Assembly (NCBI GenBank): GCA_016720115.1
Contig: JADJXT010000002.1
Coordinates: 558,001 to 622,000 of the forward strand
Direction of reading: 5' to 3'
Length of the DNA stretch: 64,000 nt
Source: Sphingomonadales bacterium
GTDB taxonomy: Bacteria; Pseudomonadota; Alphaproteobacteria; Sphingomonadales; Sphingomonadaceae
In this document: piece by piece, positions 25,853 to 34,133 of the stretch
Layout of the letters: each line of letters starts with the position of its first letter
Numbering within the stretch: the first letter of the stretch is position 1
Translations under genes and position numbers: made by a program
Notes under the pieces: generated by a model
Databases searched by the model: none
Seen by the model: only the letters and a program-made list of their open reading frames with translations
Told to the model about the DNA's origin: nothing

Positions 25853-28123
25853 ATGACCCTTCGTCGCCGACTGCTCATTGAATGGTGCCTGATCGCGCTG
25901 GTCGCGACGCTTTCGGTCACCTTCGCCACATATTGGCGGGGAACAGCCGCATTTGACAATCTGGTCTATGACCAACTCTCCTCGATTTCGCGTCCCGCTC
26001 CGGACGAGGACATCTTGCTCATCAACATTGACGAAGCGAGCATGGCGCGGATCGGCAAATGGCCGTGGGACAGGTCGATCCACGCCCAGCTCATCGAAAA
26101 GCTGTCACCCGCAAAACCGCGCACAATCTTGCTCGACATCCTGTTGAGCGAACCCGGCGGGGCAGACAGCGACGCACGGCTGGCACAAGCCATGAAATCG
26201 GCAGGAAACGTGTTCCTCCCGGTCAATTTTCACAGCCCCGGCAGCGATGGCCGGGCCTATGACACCGAACGGCCGCTTCCCCTATTGGCTGCCGCTGCAA
26301 AAGGTGCAGGGCATGTGAACGTCGCGTTCGACAATGATGGAATAGTGCGACGCATCAATCTGTGCTTTTCCGATGACGAGCAGGACTGGCCACATCTGAC
26401 CGAACTTGTTTTCCGCAATGGCGGGCCCGGCTCCGCAGCCTCCGGACGGCTGCCAAATTGTGAAGCGCAACTGATGCTGCCCTATGCGGCCCGCGACACT
26501 TTTTCAGAGATCTCCTATGCCGACGCCCTCGACGGCGGCATCCCCGCGAAACTTGTCGAAGGGCGCGACATCATCATCGGCGCAACTGCTGCCGGCATGG
26601 GTGACAATTATCCCGGCCCGTTCAGCGATGGCGGTGTCGTTTCGGGCACGGAAATCATGGCAAATATGGTCGCGGCGCTGCGCCGGGACGATTTTGTCAC
26701 ACCCGCAACCAACTGGCAGGTGATGCTGCTGTCGCTGCTGCCGACATGGTTGCTGATGATCGGCTTCCTTCGATGGCAGCCCCGTACAGCGCTTATCGTG
26801 TCGGTGGGCATATTTGCGCTGATCCTTATATGCAGTACATCGGCATTGGCAGCCAGCCTGTGGTTCCCGCCCGGCGCCGCACTCCTCGGGATCATTTTGG
26901 TCTACCCCTTATGGGGTTGGAGAAGGTTGCAGGCGATGAGCGCCTTCATGCACGACGAGCTTGGCGAGCTGGAACGCGAAGGCGATATCGTTCCGCTGGC
27001 GCTTAATCCCGATCGGGGAAGCGACCTTGTTGGGCGCCAAAGCGCGGCCTTGGCGAGCGCAATCGACCATTTGCGCGACCTGCGCCGTTTCGTATCGGAT
27101 TCGCTCGAACATCTTCCCGATCCCATGTTCGTAACTGACACTGCCGGTACGGTCACGATGGCAAACCATCGCATTGAGGACTATCTGGGGCCGGTGGCCA
27201 AGGGAACGTCACTCAAGACGCTGCTCGACCGCATTGTGGCCTCCGCGCACCGGCGAAGCGTGGATGATTATCTGCGCGTTACCGGAAAGACGCAGCAAAA
27301 CCCCCATCAACCCTTTGTCCGCTTCGTATCGCCAGACGGCAGCCATTTTGTCATGCGCAGCGCGCCGGTTGTAAACGATGCAGACAAGACCGTGGGCCAT
27401 ATCCACTATCTCGCCGATATCAGCACGCTGGCGCAGGCCGAAAACGACCGCGAAGAAGCGTTGCAGCTCCTTTCGCACGACATGCGTTCGCCGCAATCGG
27501 CGATCATCGCGCTGTTGCCAACCATCGGGGACAAACGGGTCAGCGGCCGCATAGAGGGCCATGCGCGCAGAACGATCGCGCTGGCACAGGACTTCGTCGA
27601 TATTGCTCGCATGGGCGAGAGCCCGTTCGAAGGCACCGATATATTGCTGGCGGATCTTGCGCGCGACATTGCGGACAATCTCTGGCCGCTGGCAAGCGAA
27701 CGCAGCGTTACAATCGATGTCGTCGACAATAGCGATAGCGCCTTCGTCCTTGCCGAAGCAGACAGCCTTGGGCGCGCCATCACCAATATCCTCGACAATG
27801 CCGTCAAGTTCAGCCCTGCAGGCGGAACCATCCGCGTTTCGATTGACCGGCTGAAGGCAGAAAACGGAGCGACAATCGAACTGGCTATCAGCGATGACGG
27901 CACCGGCATAGACGCCGACCTGCTACCGCGCCTGTTCACGCGCTTTGCCGCACGTTCGGCGCCCGATGCCCGTATCAAGAGCAGCGGCCTGGGCCTGACT
28001 TATGTGCGCGCCGTCGCGGAGCGACATGGCGGCAAGGTATGGGCGGAAAACAGGGCCACCGGCGCCTGTTTCTACATGCAAATCCCCGAGGCGATGGAGC
28101 CTATTCCAGACCCTGACGTGTAG
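25853..28123 (+). CDS. CHASE2-domain sensor histidine kinase with PAS domain
   Basis: This 756-residue membrane kinase has one N-terminal helix (about 8-27) and a periplasmic CHASE2 domain (about 35-285, with DILLINIDEASMARIGKWPW and TILLDILLSEPGGADSDARL). Three closely spaced helices (about 288-352) follow, which is the classic CHASE2 topology. A PAS domain (about 412-525) then precedes HisKA, with H542 in LLSHDMRSPQSA, and HATPase_c with N645/N649 in ITNILDNA, DDGTGIDADL and SSGLGLTYVRAV. It shares the locus with the LysM-FecR protein and the response regulator. Its last 23 bases overlap the 3' end of a convergent lipoprotein gene. The input signal is unknown. Confidence 0.9.
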   Translation: MTLRRRLLIEWCLIALVATLSVTFATYWRGTAAFDNLVYDQLSSISRPAPDEDILLINIDEASMARIGKWPWDRSIHAQLIEKLSPAKPRTILLDILLSEPGGADSDARLAQAMKSAGNVFLPVNFHSPGSDGRAYDTERPLPLLAAAAKGAGHVNVAFDNDGIVRRINLCFSDDEQDWPHLTELVFRNGGPGSAASGRLPNCEAQLMLPYAARDTFSEISYADALDGGIPAKLVEGRDIIIGATAAGMGDNYPGPFSDGGVVSGTEIMANMVAALRRDDFVTPATNWQVMLLSLLPTWLLMIGFLRWQPRTALIVSVGIFALILICSTSALAASLWFPPGAALLGIILVYPLWGWRRLQAMSAFMHDELGELEREGDIVPLALNPDRGSDLVGRQSAALASAIDHLRDLRRFVSDSLEHLPDPMFVTDTAGTVTMANHRIEDYLGPVAKGTSLKTLLDRIVASAHRRSVDDYLRVTGKTQQNPHQPFVRFVSPDGSHFVMRSAPVVNDADKTVGHIHYLADISTLAQAENDREEALQLLSHDMRSPQSAIIALLPTIGDKRVSGRIEGHARRTIALAQDFVDIARMGESPFEGTDILLADLARDIADNLWPLASERSVTIDVVDNSDSAFVLAEADSLGRAITNILDNAVKFSPAGGTIRVSIDRLKAENGATIELAISDDGTGIDADLLPRLFTRFAARSAPDARIKSSGLGLTYVRAVAERHGGKVWAENRATGACFYMQIPEAMEPIPDPDV

Positions 28124-28631
28124 TAGTGTACGCACCTTTCGGCGAAGACAGGTCGTCCAGAGACGCCTCGACCAGCGCGGGAATGACGTCGGTTGGCCGG
28201 GCCTTGCAATGATATTCAGCGGCGCTTCCGCGATACAGTTCCGCGCCATCGGCAATCCGGGTCAAAGTAACCGTCAATCGCAATTCGCGATCGGCGCAGC
28301 TTTGCAGCGGTTTTCGCGGTTTCACCACCGCCACATCATGGATGGTTTCGCCGGATTTGGTCTGTACCGCAATCCCGGCATCGCGCTCTGCAAAGGCCAC
28401 CTGCAGTTGCAGGCTGCCATTGTCGGACTGCCGGTAGCCCGCTCCAGCAAGCTGATCGAGAACCAGTGTGCGGGCCGAGGCTGCGGTTTCCGATTTTGGC
28501 GGGTCTTCTGCCAGGATCGAAAACGGTTCGCGCAATCCTGCCCCGCTCGATACCACACGCGTTTCTATCGGGCCTGCACAGGATGACAGACCCAATATGA
28601 TCGTCGGAAGAATGAGCAGGCGCGACCCCAT
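28101..28631 (-). CDS. Putative lipoprotein, 176 aa
   Basis: I do not recognise this family. The N-terminus MGSRLLILPTIILGLSSCAG carries a lipobox ending at C18, so it is probably an acylated outer- or inner-membrane lipoprotein. The mature part has a Thr/Leu-rich beta-strand (LRLTVTLTRIADGAELYRGS) and a Cys pair. This architecture resembles DUF4136-like lipoproteins. It converges on the CHASE2 kinase and overlaps its 3' end by 23 bp. No upstream partner on its own strand is obvious. Confidence 0.72.
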   Translation of the reverse strand: MGSRLLILPTIILGLSSCAGPIETRVVSSGAGLREPFSILAEDPPKSETAASARTLVLDQLAGAGYRQSDNGSLQLQVAFAERDAGIAVQTKSGETIHDVAVVKPRKPLQSCADRELRLTVTLTRIADGAELYRGSAAEYHCKARPTDVIPALVEASLDDLSSPKGAYTTTRQGLE

Positions 28632-28654
28632 AAGCCGCCTCTAGCAAATGCTGC

Positions 28655-28828
28655 TCACCGCGTCAGCAGGAAATAAACAACGTAAAACCAACTAAAAAAT
28701 CCGTGGATGATGGCCCACAACACTGATTTATGCGCGGTGTAACTGATGACGATGGCGAGCGCGCTGCCAAAGCCGACGCCGGATTTAACGACATCGCGCC
28801 GGATGATGCGGACGCGCTCGCCTGCCAT
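28655..28828 (-). CDS. Small membrane protein, 57 aa, coupled to aroG
   Basis: From the ATG at 28828 this 57-residue protein reads MAGERVRIIRRDVVKSGVGF and then two hydrophobic segments (GSALAIVISYTA and LWAIIHGFFSWFYVVYFLL). The positively charged N-terminus and central HK suggest an N-in, two-helix inner-membrane protein. Its start overlaps the aroG stop as TGATG, so it is translated by coupling. Function is unknown. Similar tiny proteins are easily missed, so this one deserves recording. Confidence 0.7.
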   Translation of the reverse strand: MAGERVRIIRRDVVKSGVGFGSALAIVISYTAHKSVLWAIIHGFFSWFYVVYFLLTR

Positions 28829-30207
28829 CAGGCTGCCTGTTTGGCGCGTTCGGCCAGTTCCTGATTCAGCATTTCTGCCAGCAGGAAGGCCAGTTCGAGC
28901 GACTGGGCCGCATTGAGCCGCGGATCGCAATGCGTGTGATAGCGGTCGGCAAGCGCTTCATCGGTGATCGCAATGGCACCGCCGGTGCATTCCGTCACAT
29001 TCTGCCCGGTCATTTCGGCATGGATGCCACCAGCAAAACTACCCTCTGCCCGGTGCACCGCGAAGAAACCGCGCACTTCGGCGAGGATGCGTTCGAACGG
29101 TCGGGTTTTATACCCGCTCGCCGACTTGATCACATTGCCGTGCATCGGATCGCACGACCAGATGACGGGGTGGCCCTCGCGCTGCACCGCACGGACAAGC
29201 TTGGGCAGCCCGGCCTCAATTTTGTCATGGCCATAGCGGGTGATGAGCGTCATCCGCCCGGGCACGCGGCCCGGATTGAGGGTGTCGAGCATACGCAGCA
29301 AGGCGTCGGGCTCAAGGCTGGGACCGCATTTCATGCCGATCGGGTTGCCGATACCGCGCAGGAATTCGACATGTGCCGAACCTTCAAAGCGGGTGCGGTC
29401 ACCGATCCAGAGCATGTGCGCAGACGTATCGTACCACTGGCCGGTGAGCGAATCCTGACGTGTCAGTGCCTGCTCATATGGCAGCAGCAGCGCTTCATGG
29501 CTGGTGTAGAAGCTGGTGCCCTTGATCTGCGGCACGGTGTCGGGTGTGATACCGCAGGCTTCCATGAACGCCAGCGCCTCACCGATCCGGTCGGCGACAT
29601 CCTTGAACTTTTTCGCCCAGGGCGAACGGCCCATGAAATCGTGGGTCCAGGCGTGCACCTGATGCAGGTTCGCATAGCCCCCGCTGCTGAAGGCGCGGAG
29701 CAGGTTCAGCGTTGCGGCAGCCTGGCTGTAGGCCTTGACCATCCGTTCAGGATCGGGCTCACGCGGGCCAGCCTCGAACGCGATGTCGTTGATGATGTCA
29801 CCACGATAGCTGGGCAGTTCGACGCCATCGATAAGCTCGGTATCGGCCGATCGCGGCTTTGCAAACTGGCCGGCCATGCGACCGACTTTGACCACCGGCA
29901 GCTTGCTGGCGAAGGTCAGCACGACCGCCATTTGCAGGATGACGCGGAAGGTATCGCGGATATTGTTAGGGTGGAATTCGGCGAAGCTTTCGGCGCAGTC
30001 ACCGCCCTGCAGCAGGAAGGCCCTGCCTTCGGCTACATCCGCCAGCTCGGCAGTAAGGTTGCGCGCCTCGCCCGCAAAGACAAGCGGGGGAAAGTTGCGC
30101 AGCGTCGCTTCTGCCGCGTTCAGCGCTTGCTGATCACGATAGGTTGGCATCTGCTTGCCTTCATGGGTGCGCCAGCTTTCGGGCGTCCACTTCACCGCCA
30201 TTGTCAT
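28828..30207 (-). CDS. aroG: Class II 3-deoxy-7-phosphoheptulonate synthase
   Basis: This enzyme condenses phosphoenolpyruvate and erythrose 4-phosphate, the first step of the shikimate pathway. The 459-residue protein is the class II (plant/AroAII-like) form. It shows FLLQGGDCAESFAEFHPNNI with the metal-binding cysteine, LPVVKVGRMAGQFAKPRS, the RAFSSGGYANLHQVHAWTHD region and VIWSCDPMHGNVIKSASGYK. A second start two codons later (30201) is possible. It is followed by the 57-residue membrane protein with a TGATG overlap. Confidence 0.95.
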   Translation of the reverse strand: MTMAVKWTPESWRTHEGKQMPTYRDQQALNAAEATLRNFPPLVFAGEARNLTAELADVAEGRAFLLQGGDCAESFAEFHPNNIRDTFRVILQMAVVLTFASKLPVVKVGRMAGQFAKPRSADTELIDGVELPSYRGDIINDIAFEAGPREPDPERMVKAYSQAAATLNLLRAFSSGGYANLHQVHAWTHDFMGRSPWAKKFKDVADRIGEALAFMEACGITPDTVPQIKGTSFYTSHEALLLPYEQALTRQDSLTGQWYDTSAHMLWIGDRTRFEGSAHVEFLRGIGNPIGMKCGPSLEPDALLRMLDTLNPGRVPGRMTLITRYGHDKIEAGLPKLVRAVQREGHPVIWSCDPMHGNVIKSASGYKTRPFERILAEVRGFFAVHRAEGSFAGGIHAEMTGQNVTECTGGAIAITDEALADRYHTHCDPRLNAAQSLELAFLLAEMLNQELAERAKQAA

Positions 30208-30376
30208 TACTCCACTTACTCAAATGCGGGCGGCCTTCTAGGCCCGATGGCGGCCAAGGTGCAAGCAAAAGCGCCTATTCCACCCGCAAACGCAAGTTTG
30301 TTGCTGCGCTGCACAATTATTTACAAGTGCTGTTGCAATATGTCGCGTTAATCCAAGGCTTTCCGCGCGTCCCGCG

Positions 30377-31672
30377 ATGGAACAGCAAAAAATTAGCACT
30401 CCTGATTGTAATGCTTTGCCCGTATACGCGACTCGTTACAGGGGTATAACTTTAGTCACAGTCATGCTGCATCAGCCGTTTCAGACAGAAAGTGCGCCGA
30501 CAAAGCGGCAAGCACCTGCCAAGCGCAAGCGGCGCTTGCTCGGCTGGCGGGAAGTTTTGCTCGTCGTCGTAGCCTTCCTGCTTTTGGCGTTGCTGCCCAG
30601 TTCCGCACAATGGGCGTGGAGCGTGCCAAGCAAACCTGCGACCAAGGATTTACTGGCAGACGCAGCAGAACGGCCTGACGAGAACTTCTCTGGTTCGGCT
30701 TTTTTCTTCCTTGATCCAGACGTGAACGCCCCTGCGGCCCCCCAGCTTAAACTGGCAAAGTCTGTATCGGGCATTTCGCCGGAAACATCAGCCTTGATTG
30801 CAAAGGCCGATCTCTCGGCATTTGAAACAAACGCAGCCGCCACGCCTTTCATGATGAAGGCCGGAACGGTCGACTATGGCCGGGCGCTGAAGTGCCTGAC
30901 AGATGCCATCTATTATGAGGCCGCGAACGAGCCCGATGCGGGCCAGCGCGCCGTCGCGCAAGTCATCATCAATCGCATGCGCCACCCGACCTATCCGAAC
31001 AGCGTTTGCGGCGTGATCTATCAGGGGTCGGAACGCGCCACCGGTTGCCAGTTCAGCTATAGCTGCGACGGATCGATGGCGCGCACCCCCGCTCGCCCGT
31101 CATGGCTGCGGGCGCAGCGCGTTGCGATGCAGGCACTGTCGGGTTCGGTCTATGCGCCCGTCGGCATGGCGACCCACTATCACGCGACCTATGTCTACCC
31201 CTATTGGGCCCCCAGCCTGAATTTCATCGGCACTATCGGCGCGCACCGTTTCTATAGCTGGAAAGGCAGCGCCGGACGTCCGTCGGCTTTCTTCCGCCGC
31301 CATGCCGGCCATGAACCCTTCCCCGGACCAAAACCGCGGGCGTGGACGGCCGACAAATTGCCGGTGCTCGATCCGATCCAGTTGCAGCAGCAATATGAAC
31401 GCGAATTTGCGGCGCTGCGGATGAAGGCAGAGGCCGACGCCATGGCCAAGGCAGGTCTGGCGGGCAACGCAACCGGTGCAGCAGCCTATAACGATATCAC
31501 GCCTTATCGCGCCGCACGCGCACCCAGCTACGCCACACCCGACTATTCTGCGGCTGCCCGCGCGCAAGGCGGCGATGCCAGTTTCGCGGGCGGCAACCTG
31601 CCCGGCAATGGCAATGTCAAAAGCGAATATCAGGCGAGCGGCAGCTGGAAAAAGCAGCCTGGCGGGATCTAG
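30377..31672 (+). CDS. Cell wall hydrolase, SleB type
   Basis: This protein has one N-terminal membrane anchor (LLVVVAFLLLALLPSSAQ) and a SleB/Hydrolase_2 domain in its middle. The domain reads DAIYYEAANEPDAGQRAVAQ, VIINRMRHPTYPNSVCGV and TGCQFSYSCDG, followed by MATHYHATYVYPYWAPS. Such enzymes are lytic transglycosylase-like peptidoglycan hydrolases. The glutamate in YYEA is the likely catalytic residue. The C-terminal 110 residues are low complexity. An alternative ATG at 30464 lies closer to the anchor and may be the real start. Its TAG stop sits in the left copy of a CTAG that borders the adjacent inverted-repeat element. Confidence 0.85.
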   Translation: MEQQKISTPDCNALPVYATRYRGITLVTVMLHQPFQTESAPTKRQAPAKRKRRLLGWREVLLVVVAFLLLALLPSSAQWAWSVPSKPATKDLLADAAERPDENFSGSAFFFLDPDVNAPAAPQLKLAKSVSGISPETSALIAKADLSAFETNAAATPFMMKAGTVDYGRALKCLTDAIYYEAANEPDAGQRAVAQVIINRMRHPTYPNSVCGVIYQGSERATGCQFSYSCDGSMARTPARPSWLRAQRVAMQALSGSVYAPVGMATHYHATYVYPYWAPSLNFIGTIGAHRFYSWKGSAGRPSAFFRRHAGHEPFPGPKPRAWTADKLPVLDPIQLQQQYEREFAALRMKAEADAMAKAGLAGNATGAAAYNDITPYRAARAPSYATPDYSAAARAQGGDASFAGGNLPGNGNVKSEYQASGSWKKQPGGI

Positions 31673-31942
31673 AGCCTATCCTGATTAGATTGAGGCGTCG
31701 GCACGGAGCCGATTTTGGCCCAGCGCGAGGAATGAGGAGGGAGCCATGCCGTTGCATAGTGACCGACGAATGACGTGGCGATGGGCCAAAAGCGGCCCGC
31801 CCCGCAGGGGTCGCAACAGAAAGCCCGCTGGCGTCGTCGCGTCGCTTGCACAGGCAACCAGCCTTCGCTGGACGCCGCGCTCCTATCCAGCGGGCTTTCT
31901 GTTGCGATGATGATGCCTCAATCTAATCAGGATAGGCTCTAG
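31669..31942. mobile_element. MITE-like palindromic element between convergent genes
   Basis: Two perfect 28-bp inverted repeats lie at 31669-31696 and 31915-31942, each starting CTAGAGCCTATCC on its outer side. A second perfect 21-bp pair (31811-31831 and 31887-31907, cores AACAGAAAGCCCGC) and a 15-bp pair with one mismatch (31708-31722 and 31782-31796) sit inside. There is no credible gene; a short minus ORF is a by-product. CTAG borders fit an IS5-family-type target (TA or CTAG duplication). The left TAG is the stop of the SleB gene and the right CTA is the stop of the kinase. The stems may also end transcription from both sides. Confidence 0.8.
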
Positions 31943-33327
31943 GCCGCTTTCTGGCTGAGGCGCAAGGTTGCGCGCAGCCCGCCTTCGACCCTGTTTTTCA
32001 GCACGATATCGCCGCCATGCGCCCTTGCAATGGCACGGGCAATGGTCAGCCCCAGGCCACTTCCGCCAGAGGTGCGGTTGCGTGAGGTTTCGGCGCGGGC
32101 AAAGGGCTCAAACATCCCCACCAACTGGTCAGGAGCCAGCCCGGGCCCGTCATCATCGATTGTGATAAGCACCTCATCGCCATCGCATATCGTACTGATT
32201 TGCGCCTTGCTCCCATATTGCAAGGCATTGCCCATCAGGTTGCGCAGCGCGCGGCGCAGCAGCACCGGGCGAACCGTAGCGCGGCATTTCTCGGCGCTAT
32301 CCGTCACCGACAGACGATCACCATTGTCCAACTCGCCCGCCACCATTTCAACCAACGCATTAATGTCGGTCAGCACCGGCGGTTCAGACGATTTGCCGAG
32401 CCGGGCGAGAATGAGGATATCGTCGAGTATCTGCACCATTTCCTCAACCGTGGCCGCCATCTTGGCCCGCTCATCCTCATCATCGACCGATTCGATACGC
32501 ACGCGCAACGATGCGAGCGGGGTTTTGAGGTCGTGGCCAATTGCGCCCAGCATCACATCCTTTTCGGTCAGCATGGCATTGACGCGCTGTTCTGCTGCAT
32601 TGAAGCTGTCGATCAGGCTGCGGACATCATCGGGGCCTTGCGGTTCAAGCGGCGGCGCGCCACTCGCCAGCCCTTCATGCGCAAGGCGATGGTTTAGCTG
32701 GCGCAACGGCTTGGATATCTGGCGGATGACAAGCAACAACGGGATGAGGACGCCGATATAGACGAGCAGCGTTTCAATCAGCAGGGGCCATTGCGGCAAT
32801 ATCCCGCGCGTTCGTACCTTGGTTGTCGAATGCAGCCAGCTTCCGTCAGCCAGTTTCAGGCTGAGCAGCGCCGCCTCTCCTCGCGAAAAACGCTCCATTG
32901 CCTCAGCCCTGCGGGCAGCATGCAGATGCCTTGGGCGCGGCCTCAGTTCATCCGGCAGCTGCGATACCGGCCCGACGGAAAACCGGACTGCCTGCACCTC
33001 AGGGTAAACCGATTCCAGATGCATGGCGACGCGTTGCGCCAGTTCTTCGGTGCTGTGGAAGCCTGCAAGTTCAAGCGGATCGGACGTTTGCAGGGTGCGC
33101 ACGGCAGGTCGCCGTTCCAGCGCTCGGGCAGTATCTGCACGGCCAAAGTCGAGCCGGTTGGCGGTCACCGCAACAATCAGCGACGAAGCCTCTACAACCG
33201 CGCGCCCTTTCATCGATTCATAACGGATAAAGCTGTTGATGCCCTGCACCAGCAGGACGCCCAGCGCGGTAACCAGCATGATCCTGCCGGTCAGCGTCCT
33301 TGGGAAAAAGCGAAGCCCCCGCGCCAT
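31939..33327 (-). CDS. EnvZ-like sensor histidine kinase
   Basis: This 462-residue kinase has two membrane helices (about 16-33 and 182-201) flanking a periplasmic domain of about 148 residues. A HAMP-like segment follows (QISKPLRQLNHRLAHEG). HisKA has H265 in IGHDLKTPLASLRVR, and HATPase_c has LLRRALRNLMGNALQYG, IDDDGPGLAPDQ and GGSGLGLTIARAI. It lies 3 bp after an OmpR-like regulator on the same strand, so the two form a two-component system. Its TAG stop uses the right border of the MITE-like element. The signal is unknown. Confidence 0.9.
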   Translation of the reverse strand: MARGLRFFPRTLTGRIMLVTALGVLLVQGINSFIRYESMKGRAVVEASSLIVAVTANRLDFGRADTARALERRPAVRTLQTSDPLELAGFHSTEELAQRVAMHLESVYPEVQAVRFSVGPVSQLPDELRPRPRHLHAARRAEAMERFSRGEAALLSLKLADGSWLHSTTKVRTRGILPQWPLLIETLLVYIGVLIPLLLVIRQISKPLRQLNHRLAHEGLASGAPPLEPQGPDDVRSLIDSFNAAEQRVNAMLTEKDVMLGAIGHDLKTPLASLRVRIESVDDEDERAKMAATVEEMVQILDDILILARLGKSSEPPVLTDINALVEMVAGELDNGDRLSVTDSAEKCRATVRPVLLRRALRNLMGNALQYGSKAQISTICDGDEVLITIDDDGPGLAPDQLVGMFEPFARAETSRNRTSGGSGLGLTIARAIARAHGGDIVLKNRVEGGLRATLRLSQKAA

Positions 33328-33329
33328 CG

Positions 33330-34055
33330 TTACAACTTCTGCACCTCAACCGAGAAGCGATAGCCACCGCCCCAGATTGTCTTGATATATTTGGGATCCT
33401 TGGTGTCAGGTTCCAGCTTTCGGCGCAGGCGGCTGACCTGGTTGTCAATCGCACGGTCGAACGGCCCAGCGATGCGGCCCTTGGTAAGGTCGAGCAACTG
33501 GTCGCGATTGAGCACCTGCCCTGCCCGCTCCACCAGCGCCTCCAGCAAGCGATACTCACCCGATGACAGAGGAACCAGCGCGCCATGCGGATCGAACAGT
33601 TGCTGCTCTGCGGTCTTCAACTGCCAGCCGTCAAATGCCCAGATGGTGCCGCCATTGCCATTGGCCATCTGCGTGCCATTGGTGCGGCGCAGTGCGACCT
33701 TGACCCGCGCCACCAGTTCGCGGGGAGAAAAGGGCTTGACGACATAATCGTCGGCTCCGATTTCGAGGCCGACAATGCGGTCGGCCTCTTCCGATCGCGC
33801 CGTCAACAAAATCACCGGCGGCCCGCCATTTTCGGCGATGAAGCGCGTCAGGCTCAAACCGTCCTCACCCGGCATCATGATGTCGAGCAGCACGACGTCA
33901 ATGTCATAGCCCTTCAGCGCATCGCGCGCGTCCGTCGCATTCCCAGCCTCCGTCAGGCGATAGCCCTGCTTTTCGAGATAGCGTGCGAGCGGATCGCGGA
34001 TCGACAGTTCGTCGTCGACCAACAGGATGTGCGGGCGGGTCTTGGTCATCGGCAT
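33330..34055 (-). CDS. OmpR-family response regulator
   Basis: This 241-residue regulator has the receiver residues D14/D15, D58 in VVLLDIMMPGEDG and a Lys in YVVKPFSPRELVARV. The C-terminal winged-helix domain has LSSGEYRLLEALVERAGQVL, FDRAIDNQVSRLRRKLE and IWGGGYRFSVE. It pairs with the kinase 3 bp downstream. An EF-hand protein gene lies upstream on the same strand, separated by a strong terminator. Confidence 0.92.
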   Translation of the reverse strand: MPMTKTRPHILLVDDELSIRDPLARYLEKQGYRLTEAGNATDARDALKGYDIDVVLLDIMMPGEDGLSLTRFIAENGGPPVILLTARSEEADRIVGLEIGADDYVVKPFSPRELVARVKVALRRTNGTQMANGNGGTIWAFDGWQLKTAEQQLFDPHGALVPLSSGEYRLLEALVERAGQVLNRDQLLDLTKGRIAGPFDRAIDNQVSRLRRKLEPDTKDPKYIKTIWGGGYRFSVEVQKL

Positions 34056-34084
34056 TACCTATCGCGCCAACAGGAAAAGGGGAA

Positions 34085-34117
34085 GCGGGGTGGCGCTATA
34101 GGGCAACGCCACCCCGC
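34085..34117 (-). terminator. Rho-independent terminator after the EF-hand gene
   Basis: GCGGGGTGGCG and CGCCACCCCGC form a perfect 11-bp stem around an 11-nt loop. Read on the minus strand it is followed by CTTCCCCTTTTCC, a weak T-rich tail. It lies just after the EF-hand stop (34134) and before the response regulator start. Confidence 0.75.
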
Positions 34118-34133
34118 TGTCGGAAAGTCAGAT

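Noticed and set aside
31669..31857. Minus-strand ORF in the MITE-like element
   Set aside because: It lies across inverted repeats and has no start context or family.
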